Source: Treponema bryantii
Lineage (GTDB): Bacteria; Spirochaetota; Spirochaetia; Treponematales; Treponemataceae
NCBI RefSeq assembly: GCF_900111035.1
Contig: NZ_FOFU01000003.1
Location: forward strand, 356,426-420,425
Length of the DNA stretch: 64,000 nucleotides
Direction: 5' to 3'
In this document: positions 35,722 through 43,766 of the stretch, one piece after another
Position numbering within the stretch: the stretch's first letter is position 1
Layout of the letters: every line of letters begins with the position of its first letter
Program-made: the position numbers and the translations under genes
Notes under the pieces: generated by a model
What the model was told of the DNA's origin: nothing
Seen by the model: the letters and a program-made list of their open reading frames with translations, nothing else
Database searches by the model: none

Positions 35722-35731
35722 AGTGTTTCCA
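35707..35731. promoter_or_regulatory. perfect dyad, candidate LuxR-type operator
   Basis: TGGAAACA (35707-35714) and TGTTTCCA (35724-35731) with nine bases between. It overlaps the regulator's -35 and stands just upstream of the divergent promoter's -35. Confidence 0.6.
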
Positions 35732-35737
35732 AAATCA

Positions 35738-35766
35738 TTGTTATAAAACACAAAAAAAAATATAAT
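35738..35766 (+). promoter_or_regulatory. promoter of the hydrolase/MFS operon
   Basis: TTGTTA (35738-35743), 17 bases, TATAAT (35761-35766), then TGGAGA as RBS before the ATG at 35787. Confidence 0.65.
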
Positions 35767-35786
35767 TTGACGAACTGGAGAAAACA

Positions 35787-36734
35787 ATGACAAAAAAGAC
35801 AATTAAAAATTTAAAAATCTGTACAGTACTGTTTATCGTGCTGGTTATAACTGGACTTTGGATAGGAATGCTTATTTCTTATAAGTTCAATTTCTGTAAT
35901 CGTTATATTACGCCTGATGAAGACAGACTTTATGTTGAAAATTTTGAAGGACTTACAAGAACAAGATATGATTTTAAGTCAAATAAAGGACAGCGTCTTG
36001 CCGGTTATATGTATAATATTGGCAATGATGAGAAAAAAGGTATAGTTGTTTTTGCACATGGTTTTAGCGGAGGCGGACACAACAGATATACAGATATCAT
36101 AAATTATTTTGCTAAAAACGGATATTCTGTATTTGCCTATGATGCAACCGGAAATGATGAAAGTGAAGGTTTTGGAAAAGATCAGGTTGTGGGTGGTCTT
36201 CCACAGGGAGTAATCGATTTAGATTATGCAATTTCCTTTGTTGAAAACAGTGGAAATTTTGAAAAACTCCCGATTGTTTTATTTGGACACAGCTGGGGTG
36301 GTTTCAGTGTCAGCAGTGTTACTGCCTATCATCCGGAAGTGAAGGCTGTTGCCGAGGTTGCAGGCTTTAATGATTCACCTGGAATGTTTGTTGCAGGTGG
36401 TAAAAAAATCGCCGGTAATCTGGTACTTTTCTTTGTTCCATTTTATAGAATCTTTGAAGCCTGTAAGTATGGAAAGTATGCAACTGCAAGTGGCGTAAAA
36501 GGTTTTTCTGCTACAGATGCAAAAGTTATGATTATTCATAGTATGGATGATGCAACAGTACCTCCTGAATATGGATATAAAATCTACTACAGAAAATTTA
36601 AGGATAATCCGCGTTTTACCTTTGTTCCAAATGAGGATAGAGGTCATACCGGACTTTTGCGTTCTAATGAACTCCCTGATGAAGATTTATTTAAGCGTAT
36701 CCTTGCAATGTATGATTCTGCAGTAAAAGAATAA
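35787..36734 (+). CDS. membrane-anchored alpha/beta hydrolase
   Basis: 315 residues. An N-terminal helix (~13-32) could be an anchor or uncleaved signal. The hydrolase core has VVFAHGFSGGG (oxyanion region), the nucleophile Ser in FGHSWGG, the acid in HSMDDATVP and the His in EDRGHTG, so the triad is complete. The substrate is unknown; it is probably an esterase. It is the first gene downstream of the dyad, seven bases before the MFS gene, so the two are surely an operon. Confidence 0.8.
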   Translation: MTKKTIKNLKICTVLFIVLVITGLWIGMLISYKFNFCNRYITPDEDRLYVENFEGLTRTRYDFKSNKGQRLAGYMYNIGNDEKKGIVVFAHGFSGGGHNRYTDIINYFAKNGYSVFAYDATGNDESEGFGKDQVVGGLPQGVIDLDYAISFVENSGNFEKLPIVLFGHSWGGFSVSSVTAYHPEVKAVAEVAGFNDSPGMFVAGGKKIAGNLVLFFVPFYRIFEACKYGKYATASGVKGFSATDAKVMIIHSMDDATVPPEYGYKIYYRKFKDNPRFTFVPNEDRGHTGLLRSNELPDEDLFKRILAMYDSAVKE

Positions 36735-36741
36735 GGATTGT

Positions 36742-37965
36742 ATGAACCGTAATAATTTTAACTGGACTTTCAGATATTCGCTGATAAATATTTCTTATTT
36801 TGCAGCCTTTTGTACTGTACATGCTTATGCCGCAGTGTATCTGCTTGCGAACGGCTTTACAAATACTCAGGTTGGAATTCTGCTTGCCCTTGCAAATATA
36901 ATTTCTGCAGTTTTTCAGCCTCTGATTGCAGGAGTAATAGACAAGCCCGGCCCGCTTACAAACCGCCGTTTTATTTTGATTTCTGTGGTATTGATTCTTG
37001 CCGGTTCAGCAGCACTTCTGGTGTTTCATGATAATAAGGCATTTATCTTTGTTGTTTATGCATTGATTTATCTGATTCAGTTTTCATATCAGCCGGTTGT
37101 ACTGGCTCTGTGTTTTGAGTATCAGAAAGCTGGTTGTCCTATTTATTTTGGACTCGCACGAGGACTTGGTTCTGCAAGTTTCGCTGTGACTTCTGCATTT
37201 GTCGGCGGCTTTGTTGCAAAACGTGGCGTGAATGTGCTTCTTTTTGTGAATATTATTTCTATGATTCTTTCGGCTTTAGTTGTGTTTACTTTTAAGAAAC
37301 CGAAGACAGAAGGGGAAGCCGCTGGTAATGTGGATGTCGTGAATTCTTTTAATTCACAGCCCGCTGCTGCTCATAATAAGATTTCTGATTTTGCCCGAAC
37401 TTATCCGGCATTTATGCTTTTTCTGGTTGGAACAATCTGCTTCTTTTTTGCCCACAATATGATAAATGATTTTATGATTCAGATTATACGTGGACTCGGG
37501 GGTGGTGAAAAAGAACTGGGCTATTCAAACTTTCTGCAGGCTATTCTTGAACTTCCTGTTATGGCACTGATTGGCTTTGTTCTTAAAAAGATTGCTTCCC
37601 GCTGGATGCTTGTATTTTCAGGTGCTGCGTTCTTTATAAAAATGATTGTGCTGATGGCTGCCGGAAATCTTGCAGTTTATTATTTCAGCCAGTCGTTCCA
37701 GCTTTTTGCCTATGCTGTATTTGTTCCGGCAGCTGCATATTATGTAAGCGAAACAATGGAAGAACTGGATCAGGTAAAAGGTCAGGCTTATATCACAAGT
37801 GCAATTACAATAGGCGGTGTTTTTTCTAATCTTATAAGCGGAGTAATTCTTGATAATCTGGGAATAACTCAAATGCTTTTGACAGGAACTGTTGTCTGTG
37901 GAATTGGTGTGATTATAGCTTTTGTTGCCATGAAAAAACTTCCTCATAATACACAAAAGGTATGA
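36742..37965 (+). CDS. MFS transporter
   Basis: 407 residues with about twelve membrane helices in two halves joined by a hydrophilic loop (~190-215). The N-terminal motif FTNTQVGILLALANIISAVFQP and the overall pattern resemble the LacY-like / MFS_1-like oligosaccharide:proton symporters. AAGGA precedes the ATG. It stands between a hydrolase and uxaC, which suggests import of a uronate or small glycan. The substrate is inference. Confidence 0.8.
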   Translation: MNRNNFNWTFRYSLINISYFAAFCTVHAYAAVYLLANGFTNTQVGILLALANIISAVFQPLIAGVIDKPGPLTNRRFILISVVLILAGSAALLVFHDNKAFIFVVYALIYLIQFSYQPVVLALCFEYQKAGCPIYFGLARGLGSASFAVTSAFVGGFVAKRGVNVLLFVNIISMILSALVVFTFKKPKTEGEAAGNVDVVNSFNSQPAAAHNKISDFARTYPAFMLFLVGTICFFFAHNMINDFMIQIIRGLGGGEKELGYSNFLQAILELPVMALIGFVLKKIASRWMLVFSGAAFFIKMIVLMAAGNLAVYYFSQSFQLFAYAVFVPAAAYYVSETMEELDQVKGQAYITSAITIGGVFSNLISGVILDNLGITQMLLTGTVVCGIGVIIAFVAMKKLPHNTQKV

Positions 37966-37973
37966 AGTGTGAT

Positions 37974-37983
37974 ATACTAGTAT
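37974..37983. promoter_or_regulatory. candidate uronate-regulon operator, uxaC copy
   Basis: ATACTAGTAT, a perfect 10-base palindrome in the short gap before uxaC. Related sites stand before uxuA and uxuB. Confidence 0.55.
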
Positions 37984-37999
37984 TCGAGGTAGAAACTAT

Positions 38000-39439
38000 A
38001 TGAAACCCTTTTTGAATGATGACTTTATTTTGCAGAGCGAACCTGCTCAGATCTTATATCATAAATATGCAGAAAATCAGCCGATTTTTGATTTTCATAA
38101 TCACTTGAGCCCACAGGAGATTTTTGAGAATAAAACTCTTGGAAATCTCGCAAATGCATGGCTTGATCACGATCATTATAAATGGCGTGCCATGAGAGCT
38201 GCCGGGGTTCATGAATCTCTTATTACAGGGCACATCCGCAAAGACGGCACCGTAAAATCAGATGCTGAACGTGGCGGAACCGCTGCCGTAGAAAAAGCCG
38301 ACTACGAGCGTTATCTTGCCTTTGTTAGAACACTTCAACTGTGTCCTGGAAATCCGTTATATCACTGGAGCCATCTTGAGCTTGCCCGCTACTTTGGAAT
38401 TACCGAGCCTGTTACTGAAGCAAATGCCCGTGAGGTTTGGGATAAATGTAACGCGCTTTTAGCAAAGCCTGAGTATGCGCCTCGCGGTTTACTTTCTAAA
38501 CTCGGTGTCCGTGAGTTATGTACCACAGATGATCCTCTTGATAGTCTTGAATGGCATAAGAAACTTGCTGACAACAGCGCAGAACTCCGTGTGCGCCCGT
38601 CTTTCCGCCCGGATGTTCCGCTTTCTCCAGACAGTCCTGCCTATGCAGATTACATCAGCCGCCTTCAGAAAATGGACGGCACAAAGTTCCAGTCTGTGTC
38701 TGATATGATTGCTGCTCTCGGCCGACGTATGGACTTTTTCAAAGAGAACGGTTCTGTAGTAAGTGATCATTCTCTTGAAGGAGACTTCTACCTGCCGGCT
38801 TCTTACGATGACGTAAACTACATTTTTGAAAAGGCGTGGATTGGAAAAAAACTCAGCCACGACGAAATTGCAAAATATAAGGGGTGGGTTCTGGTGGAAC
38901 TCGGAAAGCTTTATGCTCAGAAGGGCTTTGTAATGCAGATTCACATTGGAGCCCTTCGTGACAACAATGCTGCAATGCTCGAGGCTGCCGGAAAAAATAT
39001 CGGTGAAGACAGTCTGAATGACTTTAATTTTGCACCGCAGCTGGGAGCTGTTCTGAATGCGATTTACAGTACAGCACCGGGTGCACGCACAATCCTCTAT
39101 AACCTTAATCCAAAAGATAACGAAGCTCTTGCAACTATGGCTGCCAACTTCCGCAACTGTCAGTTTGGTCCTGCATGGTGGTTCAATGATCACAAAGATG
39201 GAATTGAAGAGCAGATCCGTGTATATGCAAGAACTGCACCTCTTGGAAGTTATGTCGGCATGCTGACAGATAGCCGCAGTTTCCTTTCGTATCCGCGACA
39301 TGAATATTTCCGCCGCATTTTGTGTAACTACATCGGCGGTCTTGTAGAAGCAGGTGAGTTCCCGTGGCATGAAGAGAGCCTCGGCCGTCTGGTGGCTGCG
39401 GTTTGTTATGAGAACTCGGTAAAATTCTTTCTGAACTAA
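38000..39439 (+). CDS. uxaC: glucuronate isomerase
   Basis: 479 residues, the usual length. It converts D-glucuronate to D-fructuronate (and galacturonate to tagaturonate), the step before UxuB. Family features: FDFHNHLSPQEIFENKTLGNLANAWLDHDHYKWRAMRAAGV at the N-terminus with the metal-binding His pair, ELCTTDDPLDSLEWHK, MQIHIGALRDNN, and GMLTDSRSFLSYPRHEYFRR near the end. CGAGG is a usable RBS. The operator-like palindrome in front suggests separate control from the MFS gene. Confidence 0.95.
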   Translation: MKPFLNDDFILQSEPAQILYHKYAENQPIFDFHNHLSPQEIFENKTLGNLANAWLDHDHYKWRAMRAAGVHESLITGHIRKDGTVKSDAERGGTAAVEKADYERYLAFVRTLQLCPGNPLYHWSHLELARYFGITEPVTEANAREVWDKCNALLAKPEYAPRGLLSKLGVRELCTTDDPLDSLEWHKKLADNSAELRVRPSFRPDVPLSPDSPAYADYISRLQKMDGTKFQSVSDMIAALGRRMDFFKENGSVVSDHSLEGDFYLPASYDDVNYIFEKAWIGKKLSHDEIAKYKGWVLVELGKLYAQKGFVMQIHIGALRDNNAAMLEAAGKNIGEDSLNDFNFAPQLGAVLNAIYSTAPGARTILYNLNPKDNEALATMAANFRNCQFGPAWWFNDHKDGIEEQIRVYARTAPLGSYVGMLTDSRSFLSYPRHEYFRRILCNYIGGLVEAGEFPWHEESLGRLVAAVCYENSVKFFLN

Positions 39440-39458
39440 CGTTATTGTGAATAAGATG

Positions 39459-39530
39459 CCGTCATTGCGAGCGCAGCGAAGCAATCCATTTAATAGATTG
39501 CTTCGTCGTTTCACTCCTCGCAATGACGGG
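39459..39530. repeat. palindromic CGTCATTGCGAG-type intergenic repeat
   Basis: CCGTCATTGCGAG (39459-39471) is inverted at 39517-39529. An inner arm CGAAGCAATC (39477-39486) is inverted at 39496-39505. This sequence type is a well-known dispersed palindromic repeat across unrelated bacteria. It can fold into one long hairpin with a bulge. Confidence 0.75.
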
Positions 39531-39535
39531 GGTTC

Positions 39536-39564
39536 TTGAAACTTCCTCTTATTTCTTCCATAAT
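39536..39564 (+). promoter_or_regulatory. leaderless-type promoter of cimA
   Basis: TTGAAA (39536-39541), 17 bases, CATAAT (39559-39564), six bases, ATG at 39571. No Shine-Dalgarno. Confidence 0.6.
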
Positions 39565-39570
39565 TAACGC

Positions 39571-41136
39571 ATGAAGAAAATTGAGATTCTTGATTCGACA
39601 TTACGCGACGGTGCTCAGGGCGAAGGTATTAGTTTTTCTGTTCAGGATAAACTGCATATTTGTCATGAGCTCGATAACCTTGGCGTAACTTACATCGAGG
39701 CTGGCAATCCGGGGTCGAATCCTAAGGATATGGAGTTCTTTAAGGCTGTTGCTGAAGTTCAGTTTAAGAATGCTCAGGTTTGTGCCTTTGGTTCTACAAG
39801 ACGAAAAAACTGTAAATGCGAAGACGATGCAAATCTTAAAAGTCTTCTTGCAGCAGGAACTAAAACTGTCGTAATTTTTGGTAAGTCCTGGACTTTCCAG
39901 GTTACAGACATTCTCAAAACAACTCCGGAAGAAAATCTCAATATGATTCGCGAATCCTGCGAGTTCCTTGTTTCTAACGGACGCAAAGTAATTTACGATG
40001 CAGAACATTTCTTTACTGCTTATGAAGAAGATAAAGCCTATGCTCTGGAAACTTTAAAGGCTGCCGTGGACGGTGGTGCCACAGTCCTGAGCCTGTGTGA
40101 AACAAAGGGCGGCTTTATGATTGACGAATGCCGCCGTGCCGTAGCTGAGGTCGTAAAACTTTATGGAAAGAAAGTAACCGTAGGTATTCATACTCACAAT
40201 GACTGCGGTCTTGCCGTTGCAAATTCCCTTGTTGCCGTAAAGGAAGGTGCAACTCATGTTCAGGGTGTTCTCCTTGGATTTGGTGAACGTACCGGTAACG
40301 CAAATCTTTCTACAATCATCCCTAATCTTCAGATTAAAATGGGCTATCAGGTTATTCCTGAAGAGAGCATGAAAAACCTTACTGCAATCTGTAAGCGTGT
40401 TGCAGAGCTCACAAATATCCGTGTAAATCCTCAGTCGCCTTATGTTGGAAAAGATGCCTTTGCGCATAAAGCTGGAATGCACATTGATGCGGTTCTTAAA
40501 AATCCTTTTGCCTATGAGCATATTACTCCCGAAACTGTAGGTAATAACCGTGTCTTCCTTATGAGCGAGGTTGCCGGCCGCAGTATGATTTTGGAGAAGA
40601 TCCGCCGCTTTGTGCCTGATGTAAAACGCAATGATCCTATCGTAAGCGACCTTATGGCTAAGGTAAAGGAACTCGAATCTGCCGGCTATCAGTTTGAAGG
40701 TGCCGACGGAAGTTTCGAACTGCTTGTAAAAAAGATGCTCGGTCAGTATAAGCCGTTCTTTAAGCTTCATTACTATCAGACAACAGGTTCAAATCCGCGT
40801 CCAGAAGAGGGCGTTTGCTGCTGTGCACAGATTAAAGTTGAAGTAGACGGAAATTTTGAAATTACAGCGGGTGAGGGAGACGGTCCTGTCAACGCTCTGG
40901 ATATTGCGCTTCGTAAGGCGCTCGAAAAGTTCTATCCTGTTGTTTCTAATTTCAGACTGGTGGACTATAAGGTACGTGTTTTGGATTCTAAGTCTGCAAC
41001 TGCTGCCCGTGTACGTGTAATTATTGAATCTACCGACGGACAAAGCAGCTGGACTACAGTGGGCGTATCTTCCGACGTCATCGAAGCGTCTTGGATAGCC
41101 CTCGTTGATTCTTTTGAATTAAAACTCAGCAAGTAA
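39571..41136 (+). CDS. cimA: (R)-citramalate synthase
   Basis: 521 residues. The HMGL-type catalytic domain (~1-270) shows ILDSTLRDGAQGEG with the catalytic Arg and metal Asp, YIEAGNPGSNP, and the metal-binding VGIHTHNDCGLAVANS. VNPQSPYVGKDAFAHKAGMH lies at the start of the linker. A LeuA-type regulatory domain (~390-521) follows, consistent with feedback inhibition by isoleucine. The enzyme condenses pyruvate and acetyl-CoA to (R)-citramalate, the threonine-independent route to isoleucine. ilvD lies four genes away. It could be confused with 2-isopropylmalate synthase, but the pyruvate-type AGNPGSNP pattern and length favour CimA. Confidence 0.9.
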   Translation: MKKIEILDSTLRDGAQGEGISFSVQDKLHICHELDNLGVTYIEAGNPGSNPKDMEFFKAVAEVQFKNAQVCAFGSTRRKNCKCEDDANLKSLLAAGTKTVVIFGKSWTFQVTDILKTTPEENLNMIRESCEFLVSNGRKVIYDAEHFFTAYEEDKAYALETLKAAVDGGATVLSLCETKGGFMIDECRRAVAEVVKLYGKKVTVGIHTHNDCGLAVANSLVAVKEGATHVQGVLLGFGERTGNANLSTIIPNLQIKMGYQVIPEESMKNLTAICKRVAELTNIRVNPQSPYVGKDAFAHKAGMHIDAVLKNPFAYEHITPETVGNNRVFLMSEVAGRSMILEKIRRFVPDVKRNDPIVSDLMAKVKELESAGYQFEGADGSFELLVKKMLGQYKPFFKLHYYQTTGSNPRPEEGVCCCAQIKVEVDGNFEITAGEGDGPVNALDIALRKALEKFYPVVSNFRLVDYKVRVLDSKSATAARVRVIIESTDGQSSWTTVGVSSDVIEASWIALVDSFELKLSK

Positions 41137-41868
41137 CATTTCTATATTGTCGCTTACAACTTTCTTAAGCGCGTTGTGCTCAATGGCAGTAGGGAAGTTG
41201 CGCCATTCAATATATTTTGCCTTAGGAAGAATTTCTGTAACTGGCTTTCCTGTAGGATTATGAATATTATCAATAATAAGATCATAGCCTTCTTTCTTTG
41301 CTTTAAGAAGTTCTTCTGCGCTTACAGGACCAGGCCCGAAAACTCCGACGATATCAAGTCCAAGTTCCTTTGCAAGATATGTCTGATTCTTGTTGCAGAG
41401 AACTTTCTTTTTATTGAGCTTCTTTTTCAAAGCTTTTTTCTGACCGTCTTTTACAAGTTTTTCATATTCTGCAAAACGAATTTTCTGAATCTCTTCTGTT
41501 CCAAGAGCCTGAGCAATTTTCAAAGTAGATTCCTGAACAGTTGCAAGAGAGTTATCAAGAACAACCTGAACACTTACGCCCTTATTAGGAACTTTTGTTC
41601 CAAGAGTTTTCATCATGCGTTCAAAGCCAGCGAAAATGAAAACTTCAGAATCAGAAATTTTCTGAACATCACTTACTGTAATTTCATACTCCGGCGGATG
41701 GCGGAGGTTTACTGGTGCAATGCTTTCAACTTCATCAGCTCCTGCAATATCTGCAAAGGCAGCTGCCCAGGAAGTAGAAGCAACAACTTTCTTTGACTGG
41801 CTCCAGGCAGAGCTTACAAGTGTAAGAGCTGCAAAAAGGGCAATAATGATTTTAGAGATTTTTTTCAT
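41119..41868 (-). CDS. metal ABC transporter substrate-binding protein (ZnuA-like)
   Basis: 249 residues with a signal peptide cleaved near SSAWSQ. It has the cluster A-I shape: KVVASTSWAAAFADIAGA at the start, NLRHPPEYEITVSDVQ with a probable metal His, and a helical backbone. Shorter than usual ZnuA/TroA proteins (~290-310), and few other metal ligands are obvious. It is the last gene of a three-gene operon with permease (4-base overlap) and ATPase. Zinc, manganese or another metal is possible. The 3' end overlaps cimA by 18 bases. Confidence 0.75.
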   Translation of the reverse strand: MKKISKIIIALFAALTLVSSAWSQSKKVVASTSWAAAFADIAGADEVESIAPVNLRHPPEYEITVSDVQKISDSEVFIFAGFERMMKTLGTKVPNKGVSVQVVLDNSLATVQESTLKIAQALGTEEIQKIRFAEYEKLVKDGQKKALKKKLNKKKVLCNKNQTYLAKELGLDIVGVFGPGPVSAEELLKAKKEGYDLIIDNIHNPTGKPVTEILPKAKYIEWRNFPTAIEHNALKKVVSDNIEMLLAEF

Positions 41869-42692
41869 TTAATAATCCTTCCTATAAAGAATAATATACC
41901 TGCAAGAACTGCAATAGTTCCAGCTGGAGGAAAATCTGCGGCAACAGCTATAACATAGCCTGCAACCGAGAGTAAGAAACCTGTAATACAGCTTCCGATA
42001 AACAGTGAACGGATACCGTTGTGATTCATTTTTTTGAGAAACGGCGCGGCACACATTACCGGAAGAATTAAGAGTGAGTCGATTAGAAAAGCTCCGAGTA
42101 GTTTCATTGCAATTGCAACTACAGAGGCAATCAGAATAACCATTATTGTGTTATGAAGTCTTACGCGGATTCCAAGACTCATGGAAATCTCTTTGCTGAA
42201 AAAGAGATTTTTAATATTTCTGAAATTTATGATGACATATAAGAGGAGCAGGAGGGCAAGTATACCAAGCGCTGTAATGTCCAGATAGCTCAAGGCAAAA
42301 GGACTTCCCCATAAAAGGTCGAGAGTGTCTTTTGCAGGAACATCAGCTACATGCATAATCAGAGAAGCGAGGGCCATGCTCAAAACCATTGTAGCAGCAC
42401 TAGTGCCGCCGAAGTTTCTCCCTTCGCCGCTTCCTGTCATCATAATCATCATAAAAACTAAAAGCAGGTTTACTGTGATTGTTACAGGAAGCAGGGGAAC
42501 ATTCAGTGCCATTGCAATTGCACCGCCGAGTATTACTCCGTGCATCAGCATGTAACGCATTGGAACAAGATTCAGTCGCAGGACCATAACTCCACAGAGC
42601 GGGAAAACGGCTCCGCTTATGCTCATGGCAATAAAGCCTTTCATTACGGGTGCAAGAGAAAAAAGTAATGCAAGTCTTTCGAGTTTATCCAA
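41865..42692 (-). CDS. metal ABC transporter permease (ABC-3 family)
   Basis: 275 residues, about eight membrane helices, with the ABC-3 (ZnuB/TroC) pattern: FPLCGVMVLRLNLVPMRYMLMHGVILGGAIA early and MKLLGAFLIDSLLILPVMCA in the second half. It overlaps the binding-protein gene by ATGA and the ATPase gene by eight bases, so translation is coupled. It forms the membrane channel of the importer. Confidence 0.85.
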   Translation of the reverse strand: MDKLERLALLFSLAPVMKGFIAMSISGAVFPLCGVMVLRLNLVPMRYMLMHGVILGGAIAMALNVPLLPVTITVNLLLVFMMIMMTGSGEGRNFGGTSAATMVLSMALASLIMHVADVPAKDTLDLLWGSPFALSYLDITALGILALLLLLYVIINFRNIKNLFFSKEISMSLGIRVRLHNTIMVILIASVVAIAMKLLGAFLIDSLLILPVMCAAPFLKKMNHNGIRSLFIGSCITGFLLSVAGYVIAVAADFPPAGTIAVLAGILFFIGRIIK

Positions 42693-43680
42693 TGTTGAGT
42701 ACCTCCCATTTTTTTAGAGAAGTAAGCTCTTTGTCGTGAGTTACCATTATGATAGTTGGGATTTCCGAAATCGAAAGAGAAGTAAGAATATCAACTACCA
42801 TGCGGCGGTTATCTTTGTCGAGGTTTGCGGTAGGTTCGTCCAGCAGCAGGAGACGGGCTTTTTGCGCAAGACAGCGGGCAAGTGAAACTTTCTGCTTTTC
42901 ACCGCCGCTGAGTACTGAAAACTTTCGTCCGGCAAGATGTGCACAGCCTGTTCTTCTCATTGCCTGTTCTACAAGGTCTCGACGGCTTTTTCCGCCAGAT
43001 TTCTCAGGCTTGCCATTTATTCCAAGTCCTACAACTTCTTCTGCTGTAAGATCAAAACTCTGTTCTTCCTGAAGTTCTGAAAGCTGCGGAATATAGCCGA
43101 TTGTGTATTTTGGGAGCTTGTCTACAGGTTTTCCGTCAATCAGAATGCTTCCACTATCTGGTTTGTAAATTCCACAAAGCAAGCGGAGAAGGGTAGTTTT
43201 ACCGGTTCCGTTTTCGCCAAGAATCATCAGTCGCCCACCTGCGGGTACTTCCAGATTCAGGCCGTTTATTTTTCCGTATTTATATGAAAGATTTTGAATG
43301 CTGACTGGAATTCCAAGTACAAGTTTTGCCCGCTGTCGTAGTAAATAGTACATTTCATCAGAATCTGTAAGATTTTCCAGCTGACTTTCAGTCTGGCACA
43401 TAAGGCGGTCTACCAGAGTATCCCAGGTGAGTTTGCCTTCGCCAAGAGTTTGAGCGATATATTTTACTGCAAGATTACTTACAAGTTCGCCGTGAATCTG
43501 CTCAACACCTAACCGCACCAGTAAAACAGCTGCAGCTTTTCCAATGGCGCTGTCCCAGGCACTCAAATTAGTTCGAGGCCCATCATAAGCCTTCAAAAAC
43601 TCTTCAAATTCAAAAATTGGATGCAGCCACTTGCTTTCACTATAAAAAATCTGTGTGTCTGAAGAGAAAATTTTCAGCAT
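42685..43680 (-). CDS. ABC ATPase of a metal importer fused to a DUF1893-like domain
   Basis: 331 residues. Residues ~125-331 are a normal ABC ATPase: Walker A GENGTGKT (155-162), Q-loop YIPQLSELQ, signature LSGGEKQK, Walker B LLLLDEPTANLD. Residues 1-~100 are extra. SAIGKAAAVLLVRLGVEQIHGELVSNLA resembles DUF1893, a small cytidine-deaminase-like domain of unknown role, from memory of TM1506. The fusion may let the ATPase respond to a ligand. It is first in the operon, with a TATTCT six bases before the ATG and a TTGTCA -35. Confidence 0.8.
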   Translation of the reverse strand: MLKIFSSDTQIFYSESKWLHPIFEFEEFLKAYDGPRTNLSAWDSAIGKAAAVLLVRLGVEQIHGELVSNLAVKYIAQTLGEGKLTWDTLVDRLMCQTESQLENLTDSDEMYYLLRQRAKLVLGIPVSIQNLSYKYGKINGLNLEVPAGGRLMILGENGTGKTTLLRLLCGIYKPDSGSILIDGKPVDKLPKYTIGYIPQLSELQEEQSFDLTAEEVVGLGINGKPEKSGGKSRRDLVEQAMRRTGCAHLAGRKFSVLSGGEKQKVSLARCLAQKARLLLLDEPTANLDKDNRRMVVDILTSLSISEIPTIIMVTHDKELTSLKKWEVLNIG

Positions 43681-43686
43681 AAATAT

Positions 43687-43715
43687 AGAATAACATGAAC
43701 ATTATTAAATGACAA
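43687..43715 (-). promoter_or_regulatory. leaderless-type promoter of the metal ABC operon
   Basis: On the minus strand: TTGTCA (43715-43710), 17 bases, TATTCT (43692-43687), six bases, ATG at 43680. Confidence 0.6.
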
Positions 43716-43766
43716 ATAACAATTCCTATGATAAAATTGTATAAAACAATATTTTAAGGAAGCTTT

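Noticed and set aside
41176..41796. A long plus-strand open frame (206 codons) opposite the metal-binding protein gene
   Set aside because: It is a shadow of the minus-strand gene, which has a signal peptide, family motifs and coupled neighbours.
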